This document shows positions 53,536 through 62,481 of a DNA stretch of 64,000 bases, in pieces. The stretch is taken from assembly GCA_944323035.1 (NCBI GenBank), contig CALUQY010000001.1, positions 149,197 to 213,196 on the forward strand, in the 5' to 3' direction. The position numbers and the translations under genes are program-made. Source of the stretch: Candidatus Gastranaerophilales bacterium. Lineage in GTDB: Bacteria; Cyanobacteriota; Vampirovibrionia; Gastranaerophilales; Gastranaerophilaceae. Positions within the stretch are counted from its first letter, which is position 1; each line of letters starts with the position of its first letter. The notes beneath the pieces were generated by a model, which saw only the letters and a list, made by a program, of their open reading frames with translations, had not been told where the DNA came from and did no database searches.

Positions 53536-54380
53536 TAAATAACAAAAAAATTATTATTTATATTTTACAAATTCTCTTGGGATTGTTACTTATACAGTCC
53601 CAAGGTTTTTGTATTGAACTTGATACTTCTGTAGATGCTGAAATAAACAAAGCTTATAATGCGGACAGGCTGGAAGAAACACTCCCGAAACTTCCGCAGG
53701 GACTGGAACCAAACACCGGAACGACTACAGCAACAACACAAAATCCCGTACCCGCCCAAACGGCAAAACCGGCTCAAACGTATAAAAGAGATGAGTTTAC
53801 ATCAATAAAAATTCGCCGCGGAACAAAATTCCGTACCGTATCTAAAAACTGGGCGTCTGACAGCGCAAACGCCGGAAACAGAATTGGTTTTACAACAACC
53901 AAACCCGTCACAAAACGCTACATCACAATTCCCGCAGGTTCAACTATTTACGGACGGATAATAGATGCACACCAGCCTCAATATTCCGGCAACGGCGGAC
54001 TCGTAAAAATTGAAATCGAAAGCATTGTAGTTAACGGCGCCAATAAATACACGGAAGGCAAAATTACAAAAGCTAACGGCAAGAAAATCTTCTTTAACAA
54101 CATCAAGGGCAAACGCACATACATCGTCAGCATCGGACGAAACATACAAAAAAGCCACAGATTTTTCAGAAAAGCAATGAAAAAAACATCCGAATTCGCA
54201 AATGACGGTCTGACTGTAATCCTCTCGCCATTCACTTTTATCGGCGGAACCGTCGGTTATCTTGGCGGAATAGTTCTATCTCCGCTTACCGCACTCGCTG
54301 CTAAAGGCGGCAGAATTTCGCTTCCGCCAAATACAATGTACGAAATCAAACTTACAGAAGATTTATATATCTATGACTAA
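53532..54380 (+). CDS. Exported hypothetical protein, 282 aa
   Basis: A signal peptide or anchor is visible (KKIIIYILQILLGLLLIQSQGFC; the cysteine could also be lipidated). A proline/threonine-rich linker (about 55-95) follows, then a beta-rich domain with ITIPAGSTIYGRIIDAH and GLVKIEIESIVVNG, and a hydrophobic glycine-rich segment near 230-255 (FTFIGGTVGYLGGIVLSPL). Overlaps the upstream gene by 4 bp. Probably in the envelope; family not recognised. Confidence 0.6.
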   Translation: MINNKKIIIYILQILLGLLLIQSQGFCIELDTSVDAEINKAYNADRLEETLPKLPQGLEPNTGTTTATTQNPVPAQTAKPAQTYKRDEFTSIKIRRGTKFRTVSKNWASDSANAGNRIGFTTTKPVTKRYITIPAGSTIYGRIIDAHQPQYSGNGGLVKIEIESIVVNGANKYTEGKITKANGKKIFFNNIKGKRTYIVSIGRNIQKSHRFFRKAMKKTSEFANDGLTVILSPFTFIGGTVGYLGGIVLSPLTALAAKGGRISLPPNTMYEIKLTEDLYIYD

Positions 54381-54395
54381 AAAAGGAATAAACTT

Positions 54396-54842
54396 ATGAT
54401 ATCTCTAAAAATCACACCACCAACAGAAGCCAAGGCGCCAAACCCGAGTATATATGATGCCTATAACCATTTTATGCAGGGAGAAACCGCTATAGGCAGG
54501 GCAACACTGGCGGCATATTACAGAAACGGGATTGACAATCCGCGTGCAACCCTTTATGAAGCTGCAATAGAACGCAAAAATATAAACCAGATTGCCCAAC
54601 TTAATATGACGATTCTGCCGGATACATACAAGTCAAAGTTAAAACAAAATCACTATGCTGCAATGAAAGAAATAAATTTCCCGCAGCATCCTATGGTTCT
54701 CAATGCCCAAAAAGCCCTAAACGAAAATTTTGACCGGCTTTATCCTTCAAAGAAATCTAAACAATTTACTAATTTTGTCATCGGAAAAACAATATTGCCT
54801 GCATTAAATAAATTCAGATGCCTGCTCGGACTGGTTAAATAA
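54396..54842 (+). CDS. Hypothetical protein, 148 aa
   Basis: Follows the exported protein by 15 bp with AAAAGGA upstream. Mostly helical and basic, with no membrane segment. N-terminus MISLKITPPTEAKAPNPS is a polar tail of the kind seen on other proteins here but lacks an FG motif. Family not recognised. Ends just before a strong terminator. Confidence 0.55.
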   Translation: MISLKITPPTEAKAPNPSIYDAYNHFMQGETAIGRATLAAYYRNGIDNPRATLYEAAIERKNINQIAQLNMTILPDTYKSKLKQNHYAAMKEINFPQHPMVLNAQKALNENFDRLYPSKKSKQFTNFVIGKTILPALNKFRCLLGLVK

Positions 54843-54846
54843 ATTC

Positions 54847-54884
54847 AAAAAAAGACGGACTTAAGTTAAGCCCGTCTTTTTTTA
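54847..54884. terminator. Bidirectional terminator between hypothetical gene and rplR
   Basis: AAAAAGACGG/CCGTCTTTTT with an inner CTTAA/TTAAG stem. A-rich and T-rich arms allow termination from both sides. This ends the rpsH-rplF-rplR transcript immediately after rplR. Confidence 0.82.
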
Positions 54885-54897
54885 TTTAGTTCCAAAC

Positions 54898-55266
54898 CTA
54901 GAAGCAAAGCCCAGCTTCTCTTGCAGCATCTGCCAGAGCCGCTACACGACCGTGGTACAAGAAACCGCCTCTATCAAAAACAACACATTCAATGCCGGCT
55001 TTTTTAGCTTTCTTAGCGATTGCTTCGCCAACTACTTTTGCCGCATCAATGTTGCCGCCGTTAGGCAATTTTTCTTTCAAATCTTTGTCATTTGAAGATG
55101 CTGATGCCAGTGTTACATGGTTTTCATCATCAATCAATTGAGCATAGATGTGTTTTGTGCTTCTGTATACTGCTAATCTCGGAAATTCTGCGGTTCCGGA
55201 GATTTTATTTCTGATTGTTCTGTGTCTTTTTTGAACTTTTGCTTTTCTGTTTTCTTGTTTAATCAT
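54898..55266 (-). CDS. rplR: 50S ribosomal protein L18
   Basis: 122 residues. L18 motifs: [34 protein letters not shown] (over the first 45 residues) and [27 protein letters not shown] at the end. Binds 5S rRNA. The usual next gene, rpsE, is absent; a terminator and oppositely oriented genes follow. It is separated from rplF by an unusual 220-bp gap. Confidence 0.97.
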   Translation of the reverse strand: MIKQENRKAKVQKRHRTIRNKISGTAEFPRLAVYRSTKHIYAQLIDDENHVTLASASSNDKDLKEKLPNGGNIDAAKVVGEAIAKKAKKAGIECVVFDRGGFLYHGRVAALADAAREAGLCF

Positions 55267-55486
55267 TTTTCCTTCTTTCTGCCCAGACCTTCTTTAAGCA
55301 AGCTGACTCAAAGGGTCTATACGGGCTGCTTTATTTTACAATATTTTTCCAATATACAGCTCCTGACAAATTTCTTGCAATTGTATTCAACAATTGCGAA
55401 ATTTGAGACGTCGCTGACGTAATGTTTCGCCTCCTGCCAGTCACACTCACGTGTGCCTGCACTGTGGCTTCACACCGACCTACGGT
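55267..55486. other. Gene-free gap inside a ribosomal operon
   Basis: 220 bp between rplR and rplF. It holds GC-rich inverted repeats: GCGAAA/TTTCGC around GACGT/ACGTAA near 55393-55430 and CACACTCACGTGTG near 55442-55455. No coding frame. Possibly a degenerate repeat; I see no clear family match to the other repeats. Confidence 0.4.
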
Positions 55487-56026
55487 CTATTTCTTACCAG
55501 CTTTACCGGCCTTACGTCTGATGTATTCGCCTTCGTATTTAACACCTTTGCCTTTGTAAACTTCAGGCGGACGTTTTCCGCGAATTTCAGCAGCTACATC
55601 ACCGACTAACTGTTTGTTTGAACCTTTTACAGAAATTTTAGTGTTTGCTTCAACTGCAATAGTAATTCCTGCAGGAGGAACAACTATAACAGGGTGTGAG
55701 TAACCCAATGCCATGTTCAGGTTAGAACCTTCCATGTTAGCACGGTAACCTACACCGACAATTTCAAGTTTCTTTTCAAAACCAACGCTTACGCCTTTAA
55801 TTGCGTTTGCGATTAAGGTTCTTGACAAACCGTGTAAAGAGCGTGCTTCTCGCGAATCATCTACTCTTGTAACGATTACATGATTATCTTCAACTTTTAC
55901 GTTGATTTCAGGGCGGACAGTAACTGCTTCGGTGCCTTTAGGGCCTTTTGCCGTAACTGTATGGCCTTCAACTTTTACTTCCACACCTGATGGAATTTCG
56001 ATAGGTAATTTACCAATACGTGACAT
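55487..56026 (-). CDS. rplF: 50S ribosomal protein L6
   Basis: 179 residues. L6 motifs: [40 protein letters not shown], and the end [29 protein letters not shown] across the last 30 residues. Second gene of the rpsH-rplF-rplR set. Confidence 0.97.
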   Translation of the reverse strand: MSRIGKLPIEIPSGVEVKVEGHTVTAKGPKGTEAVTVRPEINVKVEDNHVIVTRVDDSREARSLHGLSRTLIANAIKGVSVGFEKKLEIVGVGYRANMEGSNLNMALGYSHPVIVVPPAGITIAVEANTKISVKGSNKQLVGDVAAEIRGKRPPEVYKGKGVKYEGEYIRRKAGKAGKK

Positions 56027-56100
56027 AATTTTCTCCTTTTGGTATAACTTCTTCTACGATACAGGCTTTTCTACCAATTACACCTGTATTAAAACTTATT

Positions 56101-56181
56101 TGTCATCCCGAACTCGTTTCGGGATCTGTCCAACGATAAAACTTAACACCGGATAGATACTGAAACAAGTTCAGCATGACA
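56101..56181. repeat. Palindromic element, TGTCAT...ATGACA type, copy 3 (reverse)
   Basis: 81 bp from TGTCATCCCGAAC to GTTCAGCATGACA, the reverse orientation of 31723-31809 and 38097-38183. It lies between rpsH and rplF, inside a ribosomal-protein transcript. Confidence 0.82.
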
Positions 56182-56206
56182 GAAAAATTACGATGCTTAG
56201 CTTATA

Positions 56207-56602
56207 CTAATATACATAGCACAGAACTTCGCCGCCGATATTTTCTTTGCGGGCTTTTCTGTCAGTCATCAAGCCTTTGCTTGTTGAAATAATTGCAACA
56301 CCCAAACCGCCCAATACTTGAGGGATATTTTGAGCTTTGCTGTAGCTTCTAAGACCCGGTTTTGAAACTCTTTGCAATTTTGAGATAACCGGCTTGTTTT
56401 TAGCGTCGTATTTCAAAGTGATTGTTAAAACTTTGAATTTACCTTCTTCTACAACTGCATAATCAGTGATGAACCCTTCTGATTTCAACAATTTAGCCAA
56501 TTCAACTTTTAATTTTGAAGAAGGCATTTTAACTTCTGCCAGAGAAACCATACTAGCGTTTCTAATTCTTGTTAGCATATCTGCTATTGGATCTGTATTC
56601 AT
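56207..56602 (-). CDS. rpsH: 30S ribosomal protein S8
   Basis: 131 residues. S8 motifs: [35 protein letters not shown], and the end [22 protein letters not shown]. First gene of the detached rpsH-rplF-rplR set; in most bacteria it directly follows rpsN, which here is 3 kb upstream. Confidence 0.97.
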   Translation of the reverse strand: MNTDPIADMLTRIRNASMVSLAEVKMPSSKLKVELAKLLKSEGFITDYAVVEEGKFKVLTITLKYDAKNKPVISKLQRVSKPGLRSYSKAQNIPQVLGGLGVAIISTSKGLMTDRKARKENIGGEVLCYVY

Positions 56603-56765
56603 TTTTTATTCCTTATGTTAGGACTTACACGGCAATCCGTGCAGTTTCCGAGTACCCGTCACTTACTGAACTAACGTTGCTCATAAAAAAGCGTATTCCA
56701 GTAGTCTGACAAGACAAAAATACCACCAACAAAATAAGAAATCAAGTTTTTGGTAACAAATTGTT
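56603..56765 (-). promoter_or_regulatory. Promoter and leader of the detached rpsH set
   Basis: A possible TTGATT, 17-bp spacer, TATTTT lies near 56710-56740 (minus strand). The leader has a CACGG/CCGTG hairpin near 56630-56643. Normally rpsH needs no own promoter, so this should exist because of the operon break. Confidence 0.35.
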
Positions 56766-56789
56766 GCGGGCAGGCCTTCGCCTGCCCGC
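56766..56789 (-). terminator. Terminator-like hairpin after the 221-aa gene
   Basis: GCGGGCAGGC (56766-56775) pairs with GCCTGCCCGC (56780-56789), a perfect 10-bp GC-rich stem 10 bp past the stop codon. Confidence 0.65.
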
Positions 56790-56798
56790 ATTACAAAA

Positions 56799-57464
56799 TT
56801 AACCTTTAGCAATTTCTTTAGAAGCGTCAGGAGCGTAATTCTCCCGCAGCAATTCCAACTCTGCCTCTGCATGCGAAACCCTGTGACCTTCAAGTTCTGA
56901 TGCTACAGAATTTTTCGCATCCCCAAAAGAACCTTGCACTCCAAATATATCGGTGGCTCTGCCAATCCCGTCAGCAAAACTTTCCACTCTGGTCGGTGCG
57001 TAAAAACCGATACCGTTAAGCAGTTTTCTTACTGCCTTTTTGGATAATGGTTTCCCGCCAGCGTTCTCTATTTGATTATTTAATTCTTCCATAAATGCCT
57101 TTTGCTGCTTTTGACTCAACTTAAAATCTTCTCCCCCGTGCGTTTTGGCAAGCTCAACAACACTATCAATATCCAATTCCTTTGACTCTAGTATCAATGC
57201 GGCATTTGTTCCAATACTCATCCTGTCACCATTTTTATAGGCATTAACATTATCTTCAACTGTATGTTGACGTGCAATTGCCGCATCGAATCCATGTGTG
57301 CGAATTTGCGCTTTGATTGCACGTGCTTCTTTTTTAGAAACTCTGCCCTCCGAAATAGCCTTTTGCAGCTCATCATCAACAGCCTTTTTTACATCACGTT
57401 TACTCGTGCCCTCTGCTGCAAACAAAACTTCCGCCATTACTTTAGAATTTACACCCTGCACCAT
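56799..57464 (-). CDS. Hypothetical protein, 221 aa
   Basis: Start ATG 57464 is chosen for AAAGGAG 7 bases upstream; the ATG at 57491 is also preceded by AGGAG but too closely. Soluble, helical and charged (SKRDVKKAVDDELQKAISEG, KKEARAIKAQI, LSQKQQKAFMEELNNQIENA), ending ENYAPDASKEIAKG. Lies in the segment that separates rpsN from rpsH. Family not recognised. Confidence 0.55.
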   Translation of the reverse strand: MVQGVNSKVMAEVLFAAEGTSKRDVKKAVDDELQKAISEGRVSKKEARAIKAQIRTHGFDAAIARQHTVEDNVNAYKNGDRMSIGTNAALILESKELDIDSVVELAKTHGGEDFKLSQKQQKAFMEELNNQIENAGGKPLSKKAVRKLLNGIGFYAPTRVESFADGIGRATDIFGVQGSFGDAKNSVASELEGHRVSHAEAELELLRENYAPDASKEIAKG

Positions 57465-57541
57465 ATTCAAACTCCTTTCGTGTTTATTCATTACTCCTAT
57501 ATAAACAAAATTTTGACTTTCAAATTGCGTTATACCAATAA

Positions 57542-57555
57542 TTTACAATTGTAAA
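57542..57555. promoter_or_regulatory. Putative operator palindrome
   Basis: TTTACAATTGTAAA, a perfect 14-bp palindrome between the divergent 221-aa gene and the XRE regulator. A plausible binding site for the latter (inference). Confidence 0.4.
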
Positions 57556-57660
57556 AATTGCAGATTTAGTATTTACGCTGCATTCCAGCTTCATAAAACT
57601 TCATATAAAATACTTTTAGATACATATTTTAAGAAGTTTACGAATTAAAAGGTATAAAAA

Positions 57661-57987
57661 GTGGGTATAAAGGAAGAATTCGGCGAAAAAATCAAACGAA
57701 TGCGGCAAAACCGCGGACTAACACAGGAACAACTGGCAGAAGCCGTTGACATTTCCCAACGGGCGCTCAGCGCAATTGAACGCGGCGAAAACTTTGTTAC
57801 GTCCGAAACCATTGATAAACTCCTAAAGGTTCTAAATACTACAAGCGAAGAACTTTTCTCTCTAAATCACCTTAAATCGCAGACTGAACTCCTTGAAGAG
57901 ATTAACAAAAACCTGTCAAAACTCGCACTCAAACCGGAAAAACTGGAAATCGTCTACAACATTACCAAAAGCCTGCTAAAGGAGTAA
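57661..57987 (+). CDS. XRE-family HTH regulator, 108 aa
   Basis: GTG start at 57661. Residues about 8-62 are a Cro/C1 helix-turn-helix: KIKRMRQNRGLTQEQLAEAV, then ISQRALSAIERGENFVTSET and LLKVLNTTSEELF. A C-terminal helical tail follows (LLEEINKNLSKLALKPEKLE), probably for dimerisation. No strong ribosome-binding site is visible upstream. It is the only plus-strand gene in this stretch. Confidence 0.8.
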   Translation: MGIKEEFGEKIKRMRQNRGLTQEQLAEAVDISQRALSAIERGENFVTSETIDKLLKVLNTTSEELFSLNHLKSQTELLEEINKNLSKLALKPEKLEIVYNITKSLLKE

Positions 57988-57988
57988 A

Positions 57989-58993
57989 TCATATTTTATC
58001 CTTATTATTTCTGTACCCGATTCCGGCACGATAACCCGAAACGGTATATAAAACCGGCAGCGCAGGCTCAATCCATTTCAATCCCGAAAGCAGCGAAACT
58101 GTTGCAATATCATCCGTATGAAGCCCGATATCAATAAGCTCCGGCGTCCGCTCATCCTGCTGCCTTCCTTTAGTTTTCTTTTCATTGCATAAAACAGGAT
58201 TTATAAACTTATCGCCGATATAATTTGCGATTTTACTGCCGCCTATAACCCCTGTCAAAATAATTCCGGCAATCATTCCCAGACCGCGTGCCAAACGCGA
58301 TTGAATATTGTTTTTCTCTAAAATACCAAGAGCAGCACCGGCGCCGACATTACACAGAAAAATATTCGCAAGATACTGATAAGAACCCTCTTTTATCTTA
58401 TCAGGAAGGCGTTTTTGCCAGTTTTCACCCGTCACTTTATCCGCAGCAATACCGCCGAGCACACCACCAAGAACCGGTATTGCACCAACAATCGAAAGCC
58501 AGCCGATTTCGGAAAAAATATCCTTTGAACTTACATTCTCCGGCGGCGGTATAAGTTTATCCAAAAACTCCTTAGAATCTTTACCTTTCAACTCTCCCGT
58601 TAACGTCAAAATTTCCTTGGGCGCCAAAACTTTACTCTTTGCCTTTTGCAAAATTCTGCCGACTTCATTTCCTGTCTGGTTTTTACGAACAAATTCATCT
58701 ATAAGTTTTGTATTCTCCCTCACCAGCTCCTTAAATGGAGTAACTGCTTTTTTGCCGGTAATGGCAGTTGCAATCCGCGGCGCCGCAAGCGCAGAGGCAA
58801 TCGTCGCACCCAAAATCAAGCCGTTTCTGATAAAAGCCTTTTTTTTCTTTTCAGACGTCGGGGCCTGTACGGTTTTATCAAGTGTATACACCGCTGCAGC
58901 AACACTTAACCCGACAGGAACGGTTTTTCTGAGTTTTTCGACTAGTAACGGCTGGTCTAAATACTTTCCTACAATCTTCAAAGAAGAGCTCAT
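57989..58993 (-). CDS. Lineage-type membrane protein, 334 aa
   Basis: About six hydrophobic segments, including VGLSVAAAVYTLDKT, NGLILGATIASALAAPRIAT, IGWLSIVGAIPVLGGVLGGI, NIFLCNVGAGAALGIL and GLGMIAGIILTGVIGG. Between them is a charged helical stretch (about 85-150). Start overlaps the DtxR-family gene's stop by 4 bp, implying coupling and perhaps metal-responsive control. It does not look like Nramp or ZIP transporters. Family not recognised. Confidence 0.6.
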   Translation of the reverse strand: MSSSLKIVGKYLDQPLLVEKLRKTVPVGLSVAAAVYTLDKTVQAPTSEKKKKAFIRNGLILGATIASALAAPRIATAITGKKAVTPFKELVRENTKLIDEFVRKNQTGNEVGRILQKAKSKVLAPKEILTLTGELKGKDSKEFLDKLIPPPENVSSKDIFSEIGWLSIVGAIPVLGGVLGGIAADKVTGENWQKRLPDKIKEGSYQYLANIFLCNVGAGAALGILEKNNIQSRLARGLGMIAGIILTGVIGGSKIANYIGDKFINPVLCNEKKTKGRQQDERTPELIDIGLHTDDIATVSLLSGLKWIEPALPVLYTVSGYRAGIGYRNNKDKI

Positions 58994-59421
58994 TTATTAA
59001 TATACTCCAAGTAATACTCCTTAAAATTCTCAACAAGTTTGGGGTTGTCCTGTGCAAATTTCAGATAAGCTTCAACCCTGTCAAGCAGCTCTGCAGAAAT
59101 AATATGTTCAATCCTGCAGGCATTTTCCTCCGCATCGGAAGGGGCAGCCCCGAGAACATTCTCAAAAAAAGAGGATAGCGAAGAATGGCGGTTAACCACA
59201 TCCCTCGCTATTTTTACCCCCATGTCAGTAATCGTAATAGTCTGATAACGACCATAATTTATTAACCCCTTATCTGATAGCCTGTTCAAAGCCTCTGTCA
59301 CAGACGCTCTGCTCACGTTCAACTTGCGTGCAATATCAACAGCTTTCACCGATTCGTCACGTTTTATCGAATTATAAATAACTTCTATGTAATCTTCTAA
59401 GCTTGCGCTTAATTTTTCCAT
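58990..59421 (-). CDS. DtxR/MntR-family metal-dependent regulator
   Basis: 143 residues from ATG 59421 (GGAGA upstream); longer readings run into the GC-rich leader. N-terminal winged helix: SLEDYIEVIYNSI, VKAVDIARKLNVSRASVTEALNRLSDKGL is the recognition region in two parts. Metal-binding and dimerisation part: HSSLSSFFENVLG and ENACRIEHIISAELLDRVEAY. It represses or activates metal uptake genes in response to Mn or Fe. Its own promoter overlaps matching operators (59526-59564), so autoregulation is likely. Confidence 0.9.
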   Translation of the reverse strand: MEKLSASLEDYIEVIYNSIKRDESVKAVDIARKLNVSRASVTEALNRLSDKGLINYGRYQTITITDMGVKIARDVVNRHSSLSSFFENVLGAAPSDAEENACRIEHIISAELLDRVEAYLKFAQDNPKLVENFKEYYLEYINK

Positions 59422-59525
59422 GACTTTTCTCCGTATTTTGCCCAACTCGCGTTTAACGGGCCCCCGCTCTGCCCGGTGCGCCCTCACGAACCGACACCGG
59501 AGTGTGTCCTCAGCCCGTTCATGCT
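59422..59525 (-). promoter_or_regulatory. GC-rich structured leader of the DtxR-family gene
   Basis: About 100 bases, far more GC-rich than surrounding DNA. On the minus strand AACGGGC near the 5' end pairs with GCCCGTT, enclosing GACAC/GTGTC and further hairpins: a multibranched shape. It could be a regulatory leader or an inserted repeat. I do not recognise a known riboswitch class. Confidence 0.4.
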
Positions 59526-59574
59526 GTTAGGCTAACCTTACATTTATTGTAAGGCAATCCTAACATATTGTCAA
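59526..59574 (-). promoter_or_regulatory. Promoter with two DtxR-type operators
   Basis: Minus strand TTGACA (59569-59574), 17-bp spacer, TACAAT (59546-59551). One GTTAGG-N5-CCTTACA box fills the spacer (59548-59564). A second in the opposite orientation covers 59526-59542, at the expected transcription start. Both resemble the iron-box pattern TTAGGnTAnCCTAA. Confidence 0.75.
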
Positions 59575-59603
59575 GTATTAATTTTACACCAAATGCAACT
59601 AAA

Positions 59604-59627
59604 AAAGGCTGATAAACATCAGCCTTT
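59604..59627 (-). terminator. Terminator of the S10/spc-type ribosomal transcript after rpsN
   Basis: AAAGGCTGAT (59604-59613) pairs with ATCAGCCTTT (59618-59627) across a 4-base loop; on the minus strand T6 follows. It ends the ribosomal transcript after rpsN. Confidence 0.82.
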
Positions 59628-59653
59628 AAACATATAAATAATATAAATAAGAA

Positions 59654-59860
59654 CTACCAGCTAGCTTTCGTAACGCCTGGAAGTAAGCCTTGGTGTGCCA
59701 TTTTTCTAAGGCAGATTCTGCAAAGACCAAAATCTCTGTGGAACCCGTGTGGACGCCCGCAGATTGAGCATCTGTTGTGAAGTCTTACACGCGGATATTT
59801 ACCTTGAGCAGCAAGGCTTTCTCTTTTTTGTTCTTTTATAATCATCGCTTTTTTAGCCAT
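59654..59860 (-). CDS. rpsN: 30S ribosomal protein S14, zinc type
   Basis: 68 residues, a few longer than the usual 61. Zinc-binding cysteines in [20 protein letters not shown]; family end [11 protein letters not shown]. Normally followed by rpsH, but here by a terminator and unrelated genes. Confidence 0.96.
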   Translation of the reverse strand: MAKKAMIIKEQKRESLAAQGKYPRVRLHNRCSICGRPHGFHRDFGLCRICLRKMAHQGLLPGVTKASW

Positions 59861-59917
59861 GAATTTCTCCTTTTTCTTTATTGTTGCGCAAACCTCCGTT
59901 TCGCGGAGGAACCCTGC

Positions 59918-60472
59918 CTACTTAAGACCTTTGAACGGCATTCCTAAGAGTCTTAAGAGTTCTCTTGCTTCATCATCTGTATGAGCTGTTGTGATAATTG
60001 ATACATTCATACCTTTTACCAGATCAACTTCTTCATAAGTGATTTCAGGGAAAAGAGCTTGCTCTTTAAGGCCTAAAGTATAGTTTCCACGACCATCGAA
60101 ACTTTTAGCGCTGATACCGCGGAAGTCACGAATACGCGGAAGAACTACGCAGATTAACTTTTGCAAGAAATCATACATTCTTTCGCCGCGCAATGTAACC
60201 ATTGCTCCGACCGGCATACCTTCTCTTAATTTATAAGATGCAATTGATTTTTTAGCTTTGGTAACAACAGCTTTTTGACCTGCAATTTTAGTCAACTGTG
60301 CTTCGATTGCTTCTGCAATTTTTGAGTTGTGAGAAGCTTCACCAACACCCATGTTCAACACAATTTTGTGAAGTGCAGGGATCTGGTGTTCGTTTTTGTA
60401 CCCGAACTTTTCCATCAATGCTTTTTTTACTTCTTCTTGATATTTTGTTTTTAAGCTTTTAGTAACTGTCAT
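59918..60472 (-). CDS. rplE: 50S ribosomal protein L5
   Basis: 184 residues from ATG 60472 (AAAGGAAA upstream), the standard length. L5 motifs: [56 protein letters not shown], and the end [11 protein letters not shown]. Binds 5S rRNA. Confidence 0.97.
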   Translation of the reverse strand: MTVTKSLKTKYQEEVKKALMEKFGYKNEHQIPALHKIVLNMGVGEASHNSKIAEAIEAQLTKIAGQKAVVTKAKKSIASYKLREGMPVGAMVTLRGERMYDFLQKLICVVLPRIRDFRGISAKSFDGRGNYTLGLKEQALFPEITYEEVDLVKGMNVSIITTAHTDDEARELLRLLGMPFKGLK

Positions 60473-60562
60473 TTTTGTTTTTCCTTTAAATTGCAGATGT
60501 TTCATATCTACATACAATATTCTATACCTTAAAACTTGAAAGTAAAGAATTTGTAAGTAATA

Positions 60563-60901
60563 TTAAGCATCCAACTGTTCACCACATTTTTTACAAACAC
60601 GGACTTTCTTACCGTCAACTATGCTGTGTTTGATCCTTGTCGGTTTTTCGCAAGCCGGACATACCACCATAACTTTTGAAGAATCAAGCGGAGCTTCAAG
60701 TTTAATCAACCCGCCTTGAATTCCAGCCATTGGCTGCGGCTTTTGAGCTTTTGTAACCATGTTAGCCCCTTCGACGATAACTTTACCTTCTTTAGGGTTA
60801 ACTTTTTTTACGTTACCGATTTTTCCTTTATCTTTGCCTGCTGTAACGATAACTCTGTCACCGCTTTTTACATGCACGCTTTTTTTAGTTTTATCTGTCA
60901 T
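60563..60901 (-). CDS. rplX: 50S ribosomal protein L24
   Basis: 112 residues. KOW-type core KSGDRVIVTAGKDKGKIG and the bacterial zinc-ribbon-like end with VVCPACEKPTR and VCKKCGEQLDA. Normal order between rplN and rplE. Confidence 0.97.
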   Translation of the reverse strand: MTDKTKKSVHVKSGDRVIVTAGKDKGKIGNVKKVNPKEGKVIVEGANMVTKAQKPQPMAGIQGGLIKLEAPLDSSKVMVVCPACEKPTRIKHSIVDGKKVRVCKKCGEQLDA

Positions 60902-61002
60902 TGTTTTCTCCTGCTTTTTTAAAGCTTTGTTATATCATGGACTGACCTTATGGTCTATTACATGTTTTTAAATTTACCGCTTTAAAAGCGGCAAACCGAT
61001 TG

Positions 61003-61371
61003 TTAGATAACTTCCGGAGCCAAAGAAACTATTTTCATATAGCCCTTATCTCTGAGTTCACGTGCTACCGGCCCGAAAACACGGGTTCCACGAGGGTTGC
61101 CATCTTTATTAATAATTACGGCAGCGTTATCGTCAAATCTGATAACGGATCCGTCGTTACGTTTGATATCGTGTTTTGTTCTTACGATAACCGCTTTAAC
61201 AACTTCACCTTTTTTAACAGCCAGATTAGGGGTTGCGTCCTTAACTGTAGCAACGATTTCGTCGCCTACATAGCCGAACTTCTTATTAGAACTGCCAAGT
61301 ACTCTGATACAAAGGAGTTCTTTTGCACCTGTGTTATCTGCTACTTCTAGTCTTGTTTCTTGTTGTATCAT
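61003..61371 (-). CDS. rplN: 50S ribosomal protein L14
   Basis: 122 residues. L14 motifs: [55 protein letters not shown]. Separated from rpsQ by a 144-bp gap that holds no evident gene. Confidence 0.97.
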   Translation of the reverse strand: MIQQETRLEVADNTGAKELLCIRVLGSSNKKFGYVGDEIVATVKDATPNLAVKKGEVVKAVIVRTKHDIKRNDGSVIRFDDNAAVIINKDGNPRGTRVFGPVARELRDKGYMKIVSLAPEVI

Positions 61372-61515
61372 TGTTTATTTCCTTTATTTTAAAGAATTTT
61401 ACTCTTATGGCATCGCATTATTTGAATAATGTTACCCAAAACCAACATCTTGTTGGCCAGTTCCTGAAACAAATTCAGGACACGTTTCTTCTAAACTCGC
61501 ATTGCTCGTTAAGAA

Positions 61516-61761
61516 TTAACGTGCTTTTTCGACTACTTCTGCTACTTTCCAGCATTTACCGCTTGAAATCGGTCTTGTTTCGACAATTCTAACGATATCG
61601 CCTTCGTTGCAGACATTGTTTTCATCGTGAGCTTTATAGTTTTTATTGGATTCGATAATCTTTTTGTATTTAGGGTGCGGATCGTAGCTTGCTACTTTTA
61701 CAACTACGGTCTTATCCATTTTATTACTGATTACCACACCTTGTCTTTCTTTTTTAGGCAT
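61516..61761 (-). CDS. rpsQ: 30S ribosomal protein S17
   Basis: 81 residues. S17 pattern: [57 protein letters not shown]. Overlaps the end of rpmC by 8 bp. Confidence 0.97.
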   Translation of the reverse strand: MPKKERQGVVISNKMDKTVVVKVASYDPHPKYKKIIESNKNYKAHDENNVCNEGDIVRIVETRPISSGKCWKVAEVVEKAR

Positions 61762-61966
61762 TTGTTACCTCCGCTTCTTTTGAAGCTTTTTCATTAATAA
61801 CTGTTTTTGCTTGTGCAATTAGTCTTTTGGTTTTTGCAATTAATGCTGTATTTTCCAATTTATGAGTTGCTAATTGAAGTTTGTAGTTGAACAAATCTTT
61901 TTTCCAATCAACAATAGCATTTTGCAATTCTTCAATTGACTTTTCTCTCATTTCGTTTAATTTCAT
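61754..61966 (-). CDS. rpmC: 50S ribosomal protein L29
   Basis: 70 residues. Helical hairpin with [20 protein letters not shown] and [20 protein letters not shown]. Slight C-terminal extension ([12 protein letters not shown]). 14 bp after rplP. Confidence 0.95.
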   Translation of the reverse strand: MKLNEMREKSIEELQNAIVDWKKDLFNYKLQLATHKLENTALIAKTKRLIAQAKTVINEKASKEAEVTNA

Positions 61967-61980
61967 AATCTATTGTTTCC

Positions 61981-62394
61981 TTATGCTTGTTCTTTTTCAA
62001 CAACTTTTACTTTAATAGGCAACTTTTGTGCTGCTAATTCAAGTGCATGAACGGCAACACTTCTATCAAAATAATCCAGTTCAAAAAGTAATCTGTTTGG
62101 TTTTACTACTGCTACCCAGTATTCCAGGTTACCTTTACCGGAACCCATACGGGTTTCAGCCGGTTTCGCGGTAATCGGTTTATCCGGGAATATTTTAATC
62201 CATACATTACCACCACGTTTGATTTCACGAGTCATTGCACGACGTGCTGCCTCGATCTGACGGCTTGTAATCCAACCCGGTTCAAGTGCTTTTAGAGCAT
62301 ATCTGCCGAATTCGAATTGTGTACCTCTTGTTTCGGTACCTTTCATTCTGCCTTTCATCATTTTGCGGTATTTTGTTTTTTTAGGCTGTAACAT
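61981..62394 (-). CDS. rplP: 50S ribosomal protein L16
   Basis: 137 residues. L16 motifs: [79 protein letters not shown]. Normal order. Confidence 0.97.
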   Translation of the reverse strand: MLQPKKTKYRKMMKGRMKGTETRGTQFEFGRYALKALEPGWITSRQIEAARRAMTREIKRGGNVWIKIFPDKPITAKPAETRMGSGKGNLEYWVAVVKPNRLLFELDYFDRSVAVHALELAAQKLPIKVKVVEKEQA

Positions 62395-62481
62395 TTATTT
62401 GCTCCTGTTATTTATTTTAATACCTGTAATTTATTTTTTTGCGGTTTAATTCCCTTTTTTATTAAGAAATTTAACCTTTTA

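Noticed and set aside
59422..59525. yybP-ykoY manganese riboswitch in the metal regulator leader
   Set aside because: The position is suggestive, but I could not find the conserved bases of that class; left as an unclassified structured leader.
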